Positions 1 to 5,564 of a DNA stretch of 5,609 nt are shown one piece after another. Origin of the DNA: Parvularculaceae bacterium (GTDB lineage: Bacteria > Pseudomonadota > Alphaproteobacteria > Caulobacterales > Parvularculaceae); the NCBI GenBank assembly GCA_013389125.1, contig JACADX010000221.1:1-5609 (forward strand). The letters are read 5' to 3'. A model generated the notes under the pieces. The model made no database searches. It saw only the letters and a program-made list of their open reading frames with translations, and was not told where the DNA came from. Both the position numbers and the translations under genes were made by a program. The stretch's first letter is position 1. Each line of letters starts with the position of its first letter.

Positions 1-425
1 AGGCGGTCAAGCGCTTCGACGCCGCCGCGGTCGCGCCGGCCGACCTCGCCTGCGCCGATGTCGACATTTTCAGCCCTTGCGCGCTTGGCGGCGCCGTCGA
101 CAAGGAAACGGTCGGGCGACTCAAGGCGAGGGTCGTCGCCGGCGCGGCGAACAACCAGCTCGCGACGCCCGACATGGACAAGGCGCTCTTCGATCGCGGC
201 ATCCTTTATGCGCCCGATTACGTCATCAACGCCGCCGGCGTCATTTCCGTCGGGCTCGAAATCCTCGGGCAATGGACCGAAGTTGAACTCAACCGGCGTA
301 TAGACGCGATCGGGCCCCGCCTTACGGCGATTTTCGAGCGCTCGGCGCGGGAAAAGCGCCCGACCGGCGAAATCGCCGATGAGATGGCGATGGAAGCGAT
401 CGCGAAGGGGAAACCGGCTCCGTAG
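1..425 (+). CDS. Glu/Leu/Phe/Val dehydrogenase, C-terminal part (leucine dehydrogenase-like), 5' end outside window
   Basis: This is the C-terminal 140 residues of an NAD-dependent amino-acid dehydrogenase. Reading begins at base 3 and ends at TAG 423-425; the start and the catalytic lysine region lie to the left. The family reversibly deaminates branched-chain or aromatic amino acids to 2-oxo acids in the cytosol, for example leucine to 4-methyl-2-oxopentanoate. The visible part is the Rossmann domain: DVDIFSPCALGG (residues 20-31 of the fragment), GAANNQ (47-52) and YAPDYVINAAG (69-79), then the C-terminal helices. It aligns well by eye with Bacillus leucine dehydrogenase (family blocks APCALG, AGAANNQL and GIVYAPDYVINAGG). 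The terminal glycine of INAGG is shifted to INAAG. Leucine, valine or phenylalanine preference cannot be decided from this part. The HMG-CoA reductase gene starts 63 bases downstream on the same strand, so co-transcription is plausible. Confidence 0.93.
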   Translation, partial: AVKRFDAAAVAPADLACADVDIFSPCALGGAVDKETVGRLKARVVAGAANNQLATPDMDKALFDRGILYAPDYVINAAGVISVGLEILGQWTEVELNRRIDAIGPRLTAIFERSAREKRPTGEIADEMAMEAIAKGKPAP

Positions 426-478
426 CGCCGGCGCGGCTGGACCTCGCCCCTGAAATCGCCGAGCCTGCCGCGAGGGAC

Positions 479-483
479 GGAGG
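479..483 (+). promoter_or_regulatory. Ribosome binding site of the HMG-CoA reductase gene
   Basis: GGAGG lies five bases before the ATG at 489. It supports that start over internal methionines and agrees with the protein beginning just ahead of the conserved ENFIG block. Confidence 0.75.
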
Positions 484-488
484 CAAGC

Positions 489-1670
489 ATGACATCCGCA
501 AAGCTCGAGCGCGTGCCGCGCGACCGCGACAACGACTACACGCCGGAGGCCGCCGCGGCGCGCCGCCGCTTTGCCGAAGAACGGACCGGCGCGAGCCTTC
601 GCCATGTCGGCGGCTTTAGCATCGACCCGGCGACGCTCCCCGGCAATATCGAGAATTTCATCGGCGCGGCGCAAGTGCCGATCGGCCTTGCAGGGCCGCT
701 CCTTGTCGACGGCGAAGCGGCGAAGGGCGCTTTTTATGTTCCGCTGGCGACGACTGAAGGGACGCTGGTTGCGAGCTACAACCGCGGCATGCGCCTCCTC
801 GCCGAGGCGGGCGGCGCCAAGACGACGCTTGTCGAGCGCTACATGCAGCGCGCGCCGGTGTTCCACTTCGAGGATGCAAGGCGGGCGCGCGAATTCGGCG
901 CATGGGTCAAGGCGCGCTTCGACGACATCAAGACGGCCGCGGAAGCGACGACGAGCGTCGGCGTACTCAGCCATGTCCAGCAATGGAGCGTCGGGCCGAT
1001 GCTCTATCTGCGGTTCAATTACACGACCGGGGACGCCGCCGGACAGAACATGTCCGGCAAGGCGACGCTCGCCGCCTGCGAGTGGATCACGGCGCAGTAT
1101 CCAGGCGGGGCGCGTTTCACGCTCTCGGGCGCGACCGACACCGACAAGAAGCACTCGCACATGAACATGCTGCATTCGCGCGGCGCGCGCGTCATCGCCG
1201 AGGCGAGGATCCCCGACCGCCTCCTCCGCGACATGATGGGAACGGACGCCGCGACCCTCTTTCGCGCGCGCCTCGTTTCGAACGCCGGCGGCATGCTCGC
1301 CGGCACGGTCAATAACGGCATGCATTCGGCGAACGGACTCGCCGCGCTGTTCATCGCGACGGGGCAGGACGCGGCCAACGTCGCTGAAAGCCACGCCGCG
1401 ATCACCTTCGTCGAACTCAAAGCCGACGGCGACTATTACTGGTCGATCACGATCCCGTCGCTCATTGTCGCGACCTATGGCGGCGGCACGGGGCTTCCGA
1501 CGCAGCGCGAGTGCCTTGAGCTTCTCGGCTGCTACGGCAAGGGCAAGGTCGAAAAATTCGCCGAGATCTGCGCCGCGACGGCGCTCGCGGGCGAAATATC
1601 CCTAGCCGCCGCCGTGGTCGCCGGCGACTGGGTCGCGGCGCACGACAAATACGGGCGGAACCGGAAGTAA
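489..1670 (+). CDS. Hydroxymethylglutaryl-CoA reductase, class I-like, soluble
   Basis: The 393-residue protein is predicted to reduce HMG-CoA to mevalonate, normally with two NADPH, in the cytosol. Visible motifs in order are ENFIGAAQVPIGLAGPL (residues 55-71, substrate binding), PLATTEGTLVAS with catalytic Glu90, GDAAGQNM with Asp182 at the place of the nicotinamide-site DAMGMN motif, TDKK with catalytic Lys220 or Lys221, NNGMHSANG, GQDAANV with Asp294, YGGGTGLPTQ (Gly331-333), and a C-terminal LAGEISLAAAVVAGDW block followed by His385. The Glu/Lys/Asp/His tetrad and the TTEG and DKK signatures match class I (eukaryote/archaea-like) enzymes, not class II such as Pseudomonas mevalonii. There is no membrane anchor. 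The stretch after DKK reads HSHMNM where class I enzymes usually have PAAINW, and DAAGQN replaces DAMGMN, so this is a divergent branch. Bacterial homologues are often called mvaA or hmgA. Its neighbours are an amino-acid dehydrogenase and a thiolase. Confidence 0.93.
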   Translation: MTSAKLERVPRDRDNDYTPEAAAARRRFAEERTGASLRHVGGFSIDPATLPGNIENFIGAAQVPIGLAGPLLVDGEAAKGAFYVPLATTEGTLVASYNRGMRLLAEAGGAKTTLVERYMQRAPVFHFEDARRAREFGAWVKARFDDIKTAAEATTSVGVLSHVQQWSVGPMLYLRFNYTTGDAAGQNMSGKATLAACEWITAQYPGGARFTLSGATDTDKKHSHMNMLHSRGARVIAEARIPDRLLRDMMGTDAATLFRARLVSNAGGMLAGTVNNGMHSANGLAALFIATGQDAANVAESHAAITFVELKADGDYYWSITIPSLIVATYGGGTGLPTQRECLELLGCYGKGKVEKFAEICAATALAGEISLAAAVVAGDWVAAHDKYGRNRK

Positions 1671-1727
1671 GATCGGTTTGAAATCGCCTTGCGGAGGAGT
1701 AAAGGAGGCCCGTCAAAACGCGGCGTC

Positions 1728-1734
1728 AAAGGAG
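1728..1734 (+). promoter_or_regulatory. Ribosome binding site of the thiolase gene
   Basis: AAAGGAG lies six bases before ATG 1741 and decides the start. An in-frame TTG at 1678 would add 21 residues that do not resemble the family. A second, stronger-looking AAAGGAGG at 1701-1708 has no start codon at a usable distance. Confidence 0.7.
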
Positions 1735-1740
1735 CCCCTC

Positions 1741-2910
1741 ATGCAAGACCAGATCGTCATCGCCGGCATGGCGCGAACCCCCATCGGCAATTTCCAGGGC
1801 GCTTTCGCGGGCGTTCCGGCGACGGCGCTTGGCAGCCACGCGATCAAGACGGCGCTCTCGCGCGCCGGCGCGAAGTCGGAAGACGTTCAAGAGGTCCTGA
1901 TGGGCTGCGTCCTGCCGGCCGGACTGGGGCAGGCGCCGGCGCGGCAGGCGGCGCTCGGCGCCGGCCTTCCGAAGTCGGCGGGCTGCGTCACCGTCAACAA
2001 GGTCTGCGGCTCGGGCATGAAGGCGGTCATGCTCGCGCATGACTCGATCGCGGCGGGCGTCAACGACGTCGTCGTCGCGGGCGGCATGGAATCGATGACG
2101 AACGCGCCGCATCTCCTGCCGACCGGCCGCGCCGGCATAAAGTACGGGCACGGACAGATTTTCGACCACATGGCTTATGACGGGCTTGAAGACCCATACA
2201 GCAAGCACGCGGCGATGGGGATCTTCGCCGACAAATGCGCGCGCGAATGGCAGTTCAGCCGCGCCGAGCAGGACGAGTTCGCGATGCGTTCGGTGACGCG
2301 GGCGCAAGAAGCGATCAAGACCGGCAAGTTCACGGCCGAGATCGCCGCCTACGACGTTGAAACGCGCAAAGGGACATTGACCGTGAAGGACGACGAAAAG
2401 CCGGCGACGGTCGACGCTTCGAAAATCCCGTCGCTGAAAGCCGCGTTCGAAAAGGACGGCACGGTGACGGCGGGAACATCGTCGGCGATCTCGGACGGCG
2501 CGGCCGCGCTCGTCGTCACGCGCGCGTCAAAAGCGAGGAACGCAGTCGCCCGCATCGTCGGCCATGCGACGCATTCGCAAGAGCCCGAATGGTTCACGAC
2601 GGCGCCCGTCGGCTCGATCGCGAAGCTTCTTGAGAAAACCGGCTGGAGCGCGCGCGACGTCGATCTTTTCGAGATCAACGAGGCCTTCGCCGTCGTGCCG
2701 ATGGCGGCGATGCGCGAATTGAAGATCCCGGCCGAAAAAATCAACATCCACGGCGGCGCGATCGCGCTTGGCCATCCGATCGGCGCCTCCGGCGCGCGCA
2801 TCATCGTGACCTTGATCAACGCGCTCAAACAGACGGGCGGCAAGCGCGGCGTCGCCTCGCTCTGCATCGGCGGCGGCGAAGCGACGAGCTTGGCGGTGGA
2901 GCTCGTGTGA
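1741..2910 (+). CDS. Acetyl-CoA C-acetyltransferase (thiolase)
   Basis: This 389-residue thiolase is predicted to condense two acetyl-CoA to acetoacetyl-CoA, or to cleave acetoacetyl-CoA, in the cytosol. The family N-terminus is intact (IVIAGMARTPIGNFQGAF). The nucleophile Cys89 lies in VNKVCGSGMKAV, at the same number as in Zoogloea PhaA. NEAFA is at 313-317, GHPIGASG carries catalytic His345, and the proton-donating Cys375 lies in CIGGGE. Length matches biosynthetic thiolases of about 390 residues. The product would feed HMG-CoA synthesis, polyhydroxybutyrate synthesis or ketone-body/leucine breakdown; the sequence does not separate PhaA, AtoB and related roles, so no symbol is given. It lies 70 bases after the HMG-CoA reductase gene and its TGA overlaps the start of the next gene. 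No phaB or HMG-CoA synthase is in the window. Confidence 0.95.
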   Translation: MQDQIVIAGMARTPIGNFQGAFAGVPATALGSHAIKTALSRAGAKSEDVQEVLMGCVLPAGLGQAPARQAALGAGLPKSAGCVTVNKVCGSGMKAVMLAHDSIAAGVNDVVVAGGMESMTNAPHLLPTGRAGIKYGHGQIFDHMAYDGLEDPYSKHAAMGIFADKCAREWQFSRAEQDEFAMRSVTRAQEAIKTGKFTAEIAAYDVETRKGTLTVKDDEKPATVDASKIPSLKAAFEKDGTVTAGTSSAISDGAAALVVTRASKARNAVARIVGHATHSQEPEWFTTAPVGSIAKLLEKTGWSARDVDLFEINEAFAVVPMAAMRELKIPAEKINIHGGAIALGHPIGASGARIIVTLINALKQTGGKRGVASLCIGGGEATSLAVELV

Positions 2911-3782
2911 CGAAAGCGGCGGCGAGGCGGGGCGGCGACGACGCCAAACGCATCGCCGCCTATCTCGCCGCGCTGGCGCCGGATAAGCGCGCCGCGCTGG
3001 AGAGGCTCCGCAAGCAGATCAAAGCGGCGGCGCCGGACGCGGAGGAATGCATCTCCTATCAGATGCCCGCGTTCCGGCAGGGCGGCGTCATCCTTTGCTA
3101 CGCCGCCTGGAAGGAGCATTGCGCGATCTATCCGGGCGGCTCAATCACGAAAAAATTCGCCGCCGACCTCGCGGGCGTCGATCTCGACAAGGGAACGATC
3201 CGCTTCACGCCGGAAAAGCCGCTGCCTAGAGCGCTCGTCCGCAAGATCGTCAAGGCGCGCCTCGACGAGATCGAGAGTGGGAAGGCGAAGCGCAAGAGCG
3301 CGACAAAGGGACCTTCGGCGAAATCCGCCGCGAAGAACAAGGCCGCGTCCGCAGCCGCGACGGCGCATGCGCCGTCAACGGCGGCGAAGGCCGTCAGGCG
3401 CGCAAAGGGCGAAACCGACGCCGACGCCTTTTTCGCTTCGCTGAAGCATCCGCTGAAAAACGAAATCGCCGCCGTCCGGGCGATCATGCTCGGCGCCGAC
3501 AAGAAGATCGCCGAAGGCGTCAAATGGAACTCGCTGAGTTTCAGGACCGCTGACTATTTCGCGACGATCAATCTGCGTTCGAAAGACGCCGTTCAGCTTG
3601 TCTTCCATCGCGGCGCAAAGTCGAAGGACGGCGCGCGCAAGATGCGGGTCGCCGATCCGAAGGGCCTCATCCAATGGCTGTCCTCTGACCGCTGCCTCGT
3701 GACGCTCGGCAAGGGGCCGGCGATCGCCGCCAACACGGCGGCGCTGCGAGCGATCGTCAAAGCGTGGGTTCGACAAATCTAG
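2907..3782 (+). CDS. Protein with two DUF1801-like domains joined by a Lys/Ala-rich linker
   Basis: This 291-residue protein of unknown function has two halves that both resemble DUF1801 (YdhG-like; some members are annotated as iron chaperones). Half one, about residues 13-122, carries the family pattern YLAALAPDKR, APDAEECISYQMPAF, a CAIYPGG strand and an RKIVKARLDEI helix. Half two, about 172-288, has FFASLKHPLKNEI, KWNSLSFRT and YFATINLRSKDAVQLVFH, typical of another DUF1801 subgroup. Between them residues 125-168 are almost only Lys, Ala, Ser and Arg, like histone H1-type tails, and are probably disordered and perhaps nucleic-acid binding. The start is GTG 2907, which overlaps the thiolase stop as GTGA; GGTGGAG at 2895-2901 serves as ribosome binding site, so translational coupling is likely. 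No signal peptide or membrane segment is seen. The gene can be recognised, but its biochemical role cannot be given. Confidence 0.85.
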   Translation: MTKAAARRGGDDAKRIAAYLAALAPDKRAALERLRKQIKAAAPDAEECISYQMPAFRQGGVILCYAAWKEHCAIYPGGSITKKFAADLAGVDLDKGTIRFTPEKPLPRALVRKIVKARLDEIESGKAKRKSATKGPSAKSAAKNKAASAAATAHAPSTAAKAVRRAKGETDADAFFASLKHPLKNEIAAVRAIMLGADKKIAEGVKWNSLSFRTADYFATINLRSKDAVQLVFHRGAKSKDGARKMRVADPKGLIQWLSSDRCLVTLGKGPAIAANTAALRAIVKAWVRQI

Positions 3783-3839
3783 GCGTGACGGCCCGAATCG
3801 CTGTGCGGTCGTCGGCGCATCCTGGACCTCCCTCCGCGC

Positions 3840-4862
3840 ATGGCCAAAACAGCGAACGCAAGCGCTCGGCGCCCTGTCGCCAAGACGCCGCCGATCTTGT
3901 TCGAGAGAACGCAGAAAATCATTTCGGCGCTTGAGACGGCGCTCGACCAGAAGGTTGTCACCTATTGGAACTCCACCAACGGCAACATCTGCGCGAACGA
4001 CGTGATCGGACTTTACGGCGTTCTGCAAAGCATCGGGAGGGCGGAACGGCTCGCGCTCTTCATCAAGTCGGGCGGCGGCTCGGGACAATCCTCGCTGCGC
4101 CTTGTGAACCTGCTCAGGCAATACGCCAAGGAGCTGACGGCCCTTGTCCCTCTTGAATGCACGTCCGCCGCTACGATGCTGGCGCTCGGCGCGAACAAGA
4201 TCCTCATGGGGCCGCTCGCGCAATTGTCCGCCGTCGACACGTCATTGACGCATGATCTGTCGCCGCTCGACAAGTTCAACGATCGCGTCGCGGTCAGTCA
4301 GGACGAGTTGCAGCGGATCGTTCGCCTGTGGCGCGAGCAGGCGACGACCGGAACCGAGAACCCCTTTCAGTCGCTGTTCCCGCACATCCACCCGCTGGTC
4401 ATCGGAGCCGTCGATCGCGCGAGCGCGCTTTCCATTCGCCTCTGCGTCGAAATCCTCGCCTATCACATGCGCGACCAGGAAACGGCGCAGAAGATCAGCG
4501 AAACGCTGAACGCCGCCTATCCGTCCCACACCTATCCGATCCTTGAGCGCGAGGCTCGCAATATCGGCCTCAACGTCGAAGCGATGCCGGATCCCGTGAA
4601 TAAGCTGCTGCTTGAGCTGAACGAGCTCTATTCCGAGATGGGGCAAGACGCGAACACGGACTTCGACGAACGCAATTCCCACGACAACAGCATCTTGAAC
4701 ATTATCGAAGGGCTGGGCGCGCAGGTTTTCTTCCAGAATGACAAGGACTGGCATTATCGCGTCGAAGAACGACGATGGGTCACCCTCAACAATGTCAGCG
4801 CATGGCGAAAGGCCGAGAAGTCGGCGGGTAAGCTGACGGTTTCGATCCTGCACATTCGATAG
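3840..4862 (+). CDS. SDH_sah / SppA-like serine protease-fold protein (ClpP/crotonase superfamily)
   Basis: This 340-residue protein resembles the serine dehydrogenase proteinase (SDH_sah, formerly DUF114) and SppA group of ClpP-fold, ATP-independent peptidases. Residues 73-82 (LFIKSGGGSG) form the glycine-rich oxyanion loop after a beta strand. The block VPLECTSAATMLALGANKI holds the probable nucleophile Ser109 in the usual SAxTMxALGA setting, followed by ILMGPLAQLSAVDTSL, matching the family's 'GP.S.LGPIDP' region. The C-terminal 150 residues are charged and mostly helical. No signal peptide or obvious membrane helix is seen, so a cytoplasmic protein is expected; substrates are unknown. The first in-frame ATG after an upstream TGA (3786-3788) is at 3840, but the bases before it are pyrimidine-rich with no good ribosome binding site, so the exact start is less certain. 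It lies 57 bases after the DUF1801 gene on the same strand; a functional link is not evident. Confidence 0.82.
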   Translation: MAKTANASARRPVAKTPPILFERTQKIISALETALDQKVVTYWNSTNGNICANDVIGLYGVLQSIGRAERLALFIKSGGGSGQSSLRLVNLLRQYAKELTALVPLECTSAATMLALGANKILMGPLAQLSAVDTSLTHDLSPLDKFNDRVAVSQDELQRIVRLWREQATTGTENPFQSLFPHIHPLVIGAVDRASALSIRLCVEILAYHMRDQETAQKISETLNAAYPSHTYPILEREARNIGLNVEAMPDPVNKLLLELNELYSEMGQDANTDFDERNSHDNSILNIIEGLGAQVFFQNDKDWHYRVEERRWVTLNNVSAWRKAEKSAGKLTVSILHIR

Positions 4863-4917
4863 GATCCTGCGCCAGTTTTCTGACGGAGGGCGCGTTCGGC
4901 GGGCCGGCGCGCAAGGG

Positions 4918-4943
4918 TCGAGGCGCGGAACCCGCGCCTGCGA
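4918..4943 (+). terminator. Possible transcription terminator hairpin
   Basis: A perfect 8-bp stem, AGGCGCGG (4921-4928) with CCGCGCCT (4932-4939), closes a three-base AAC loop. It is extended by TCG/CGA with one bulged G at 4940. It sits 55 bases after the protease stop codon. There is no clean T-run behind it (only ATTCCGTCATT), so it is not a classical intrinsic terminator; it could aid termination or stabilise the mRNA 3' end. Confidence 0.4.
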
Positions 4944-5018
4944 CATTCCGTCATTAACCATCTAGATTGTTGATCCGCATACGAAACAAAAATCCGTCCC
5001 CCTCCCTTGACGCCGGCT

Positions 5019-5049
5019 TATAATGGCGCCGTCGACGTTGAATGGAGGA
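5019..5049 (+). promoter_or_regulatory. Possible -10 element and strong ribosome binding site upstream of the repeat region
   Basis: A perfect TATAAT at 5019-5024 follows an AT-richer patch (about 4951-4992) in otherwise very GC-rich DNA. GGAGGA at 5044-5049 stands six bases before an ATG at 5056. A TTGACG occurs at 5007-5012 but is only six bases from the TATAAT, far from the normal 16-18, and no good -35 lies at the right distance. The combination suggests that transcription and translation start here, but the promoter call is tentative. Confidence 0.3.
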
Positions 5050-5055
5050 AGCGCG

Positions 5056-5400
5056 ATGACGCGCGCTTTGAAAGCGATGAGACTTGCGACGCGAGGGCGG
5101 GGCCGGGGCGCCCTTCGGAGCGGCCGAACGGCGCCGTTTGCGGCGCGAACCCGCATGGAAAGCCGACATTGCGCGAACGACGCGCGCCGAAATGGGCGCC
5201 TTTCGCTCGCCTGCGGAGCGATCATCGCGGGCCGCTGTGCGTCGCGCCTTTCGGACCCCTGTGGGCGCCTTTCAGGAGCGGTCATTCGGCGCCCTTTGCG
5301 GCTGGGGCCGGCGCGGAAAGCCGACATCGCGCGAGCGCGCGGCGCGCGAAAGGCGCCTCCCGGCAGCGCGGCGCGAGGAACAAGGGAGAAAGCGGCATGA
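5056..5400 (+). CDS. Doubtful small basic ORF running through the repeat cluster
   Basis: This reading frame would give 114 residues, very rich in Arg, Ala and Gly, with no family I recognise. In its favour are a good GGAGGA ribosome binding site six bases before ATG 5056, a TATAAT further upstream, and an ATGA overlap with the antitoxin start (ATG 5397, stop TGA 5398-5400). Against it, nearly all of it lies in imperfect repeats, several other frames here are also open because of high GC, and the composition is unlike a folded protein. The first ten codons may be the remnant of a leader peptide or of a gene into which repeats were inserted. Confidence 0.2.
   Translation: MTRALKAMRLATRGRGRGALRSGRTAPFAARTRMESRHCANDARRNGRLSLACGAIIAGRCASRLSDPCGRLSGAVIRRPLRLGPARKADIARARGARKAPPGSAARGTREKAA
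5129..5200 (+). repeat. Imperfect direct repeat, copy 1
   Basis: This unit matches 5287-5357. A first core, CGGCGCCGTTTGCGG (5129-5143), matches the other copy at 14 of 15 bases. A second core at 5157-5179, containing GGAAAGCCGACATT, matches at 21 of 23. The spacing between cores is identical in both copies (28 bases), while the bases between them differ. Both copies end in GGCGCC. Confidence 0.7.
5193..5225 (+). repeat. Second repeat type, copy 1 (TGGGCGCCTTTC ... GGAGCGATCAT)
   Basis: TGGGCGCCTTTC at 5193-5204 is repeated exactly at 5262-5273, and GGAGCGATCAT at 5215-5225 recurs as GGAGCGGTCAT at 5275-5285. The spacer between the two blocks is ten bases here and one base in the other copy. 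CGCTC/GAGCG (5204-5208, 5216-5220) could pair as a small hairpin. Confidence 0.6.
5262..5285 (+). repeat. Second repeat type, copy 2
   Basis: Shares TGGGCGCCTTTC exactly and GGAGCG(A/G)TCAT at 10 of 11 bases with 5193-5225, but lacks nine bases of spacer. It abuts copy 2 of the longer direct repeat, as the first copy abuts copy 1, so the two repeat types occur in a mosaic. Confidence 0.6.
5287..5357 (+). repeat. Imperfect direct repeat, copy 2
   Basis: Partner of 5129-5200, 158 bases downstream. It ends with GAAAGGCGCC (5348-5357), the exact reverse complement of GGCGCCTTTC found at 5195-5204 and 5264-5273, so the end of this copy could fold back on either of those sites. The whole looks like a degenerate interspersed repeat cluster. 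Confidence 0.65.
5384..5388 (+). promoter_or_regulatory. Ribosome binding site of the antitoxin gene
   Basis: GGGAG stands eight bases before ATG 5397 and supports this start over the longer open frame that begins with TTG at 5007 and runs through the repeats. Confidence 0.6.
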
Positions 5401-5564
5401 GAAGGATTTCATCGAAAGGCGCGGCGCGCCGAATGGCCGCCGTTCTTGACGCGGCGGACACGGCGCCCGTCGTCATCGAACGCCGCGGCAAGCCCCGCGC
5501 GGTCGTCGTGTCGGCGCGCCGCTTTGACCTCTACGAGACAGTGCTGCGCGCCTTGACCGATTAA
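5397..5564 (+). CDS. Phd/YefM-type antitoxin, short form
   Basis: This 55-residue protein fits the N-terminal, DNA-binding part of Phd/YefM (prevent-host-death) antitoxins. It starts MRRISSKGAARRMAAVLDAA (the family's 'IS...ar..l..ll..a' helix), continues with PVVIERRGKPRAVVVSARRF (the two beta strands) and ends in a short helix, DLYETVLRALTD. Such proteins bind their own promoter and neutralise a RelE/ParE- or Doc-type toxin through the C-terminal tail. Family members are usually about 70-90 residues, so most of the toxin-binding tail is missing. After TAA 5562-5564 the same frame continues from ATG 5565, raising the possibility that the stop interrupts a longer antitoxin. No toxin gene is seen upstream; the downstream side is cut off. 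The start is supported by GGGAG at 5384-5388. Confidence 0.75.
   Translation: MRRISSKGAARRMAAVLDAADTAPVVIERRGKPRAVVVSARRFDLYETVLRALTD

Noticed and set aside
1678..1740. TTG start that would lengthen the thiolase by 21 residues
   Set aside because: ATG 1741 has a well-placed ribosome binding site, begins the usual thiolase N-terminus and numbers the nucleophile Cys89 as in PhaA.
3787..3813. Seven-base hairpin (GACGGCC with GGTCGTC, one G-U pair, 13-base loop) between the DUF1801 and protease genes
   Set aside because: Long loop, no T-run, and easily formed by chance at this GC content.
3375..4223. Long minus-strand open frame (282 residues) across the end of the DUF1801 gene and the start of the protease gene
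   Set aside because: Arg-rich shadow translation opposite two recognisable genes, with no family features; typical of high-GC DNA.
4242..4961. Minus-strand open frame of 239 residues opposite the protease gene
   Set aside because: Lies opposite the conserved SDH_sah-like coding region and shows no recognisable domain.
4962..5327. Minus-strand open frame starting MSAFRAGPSRKG in the repeat region
   Set aside because: Its start lies in a repeat copy; a similar start (MSAFHAGSRRK) arises from the other copy in another frame. It is a by-product of the repeats, not a gene.
5129..5357. CRISPR-like array
   Set aside because: Only two diverged copies of each repeat, unequal spacing and no uniform spacers.
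5007..5396. N-terminal extension of the antitoxin to a TTG at 5007
   Set aside because: The extension is low-complexity repeat translation, and the family N-terminus begins at ATG 5397, which has its own ribosome binding site.
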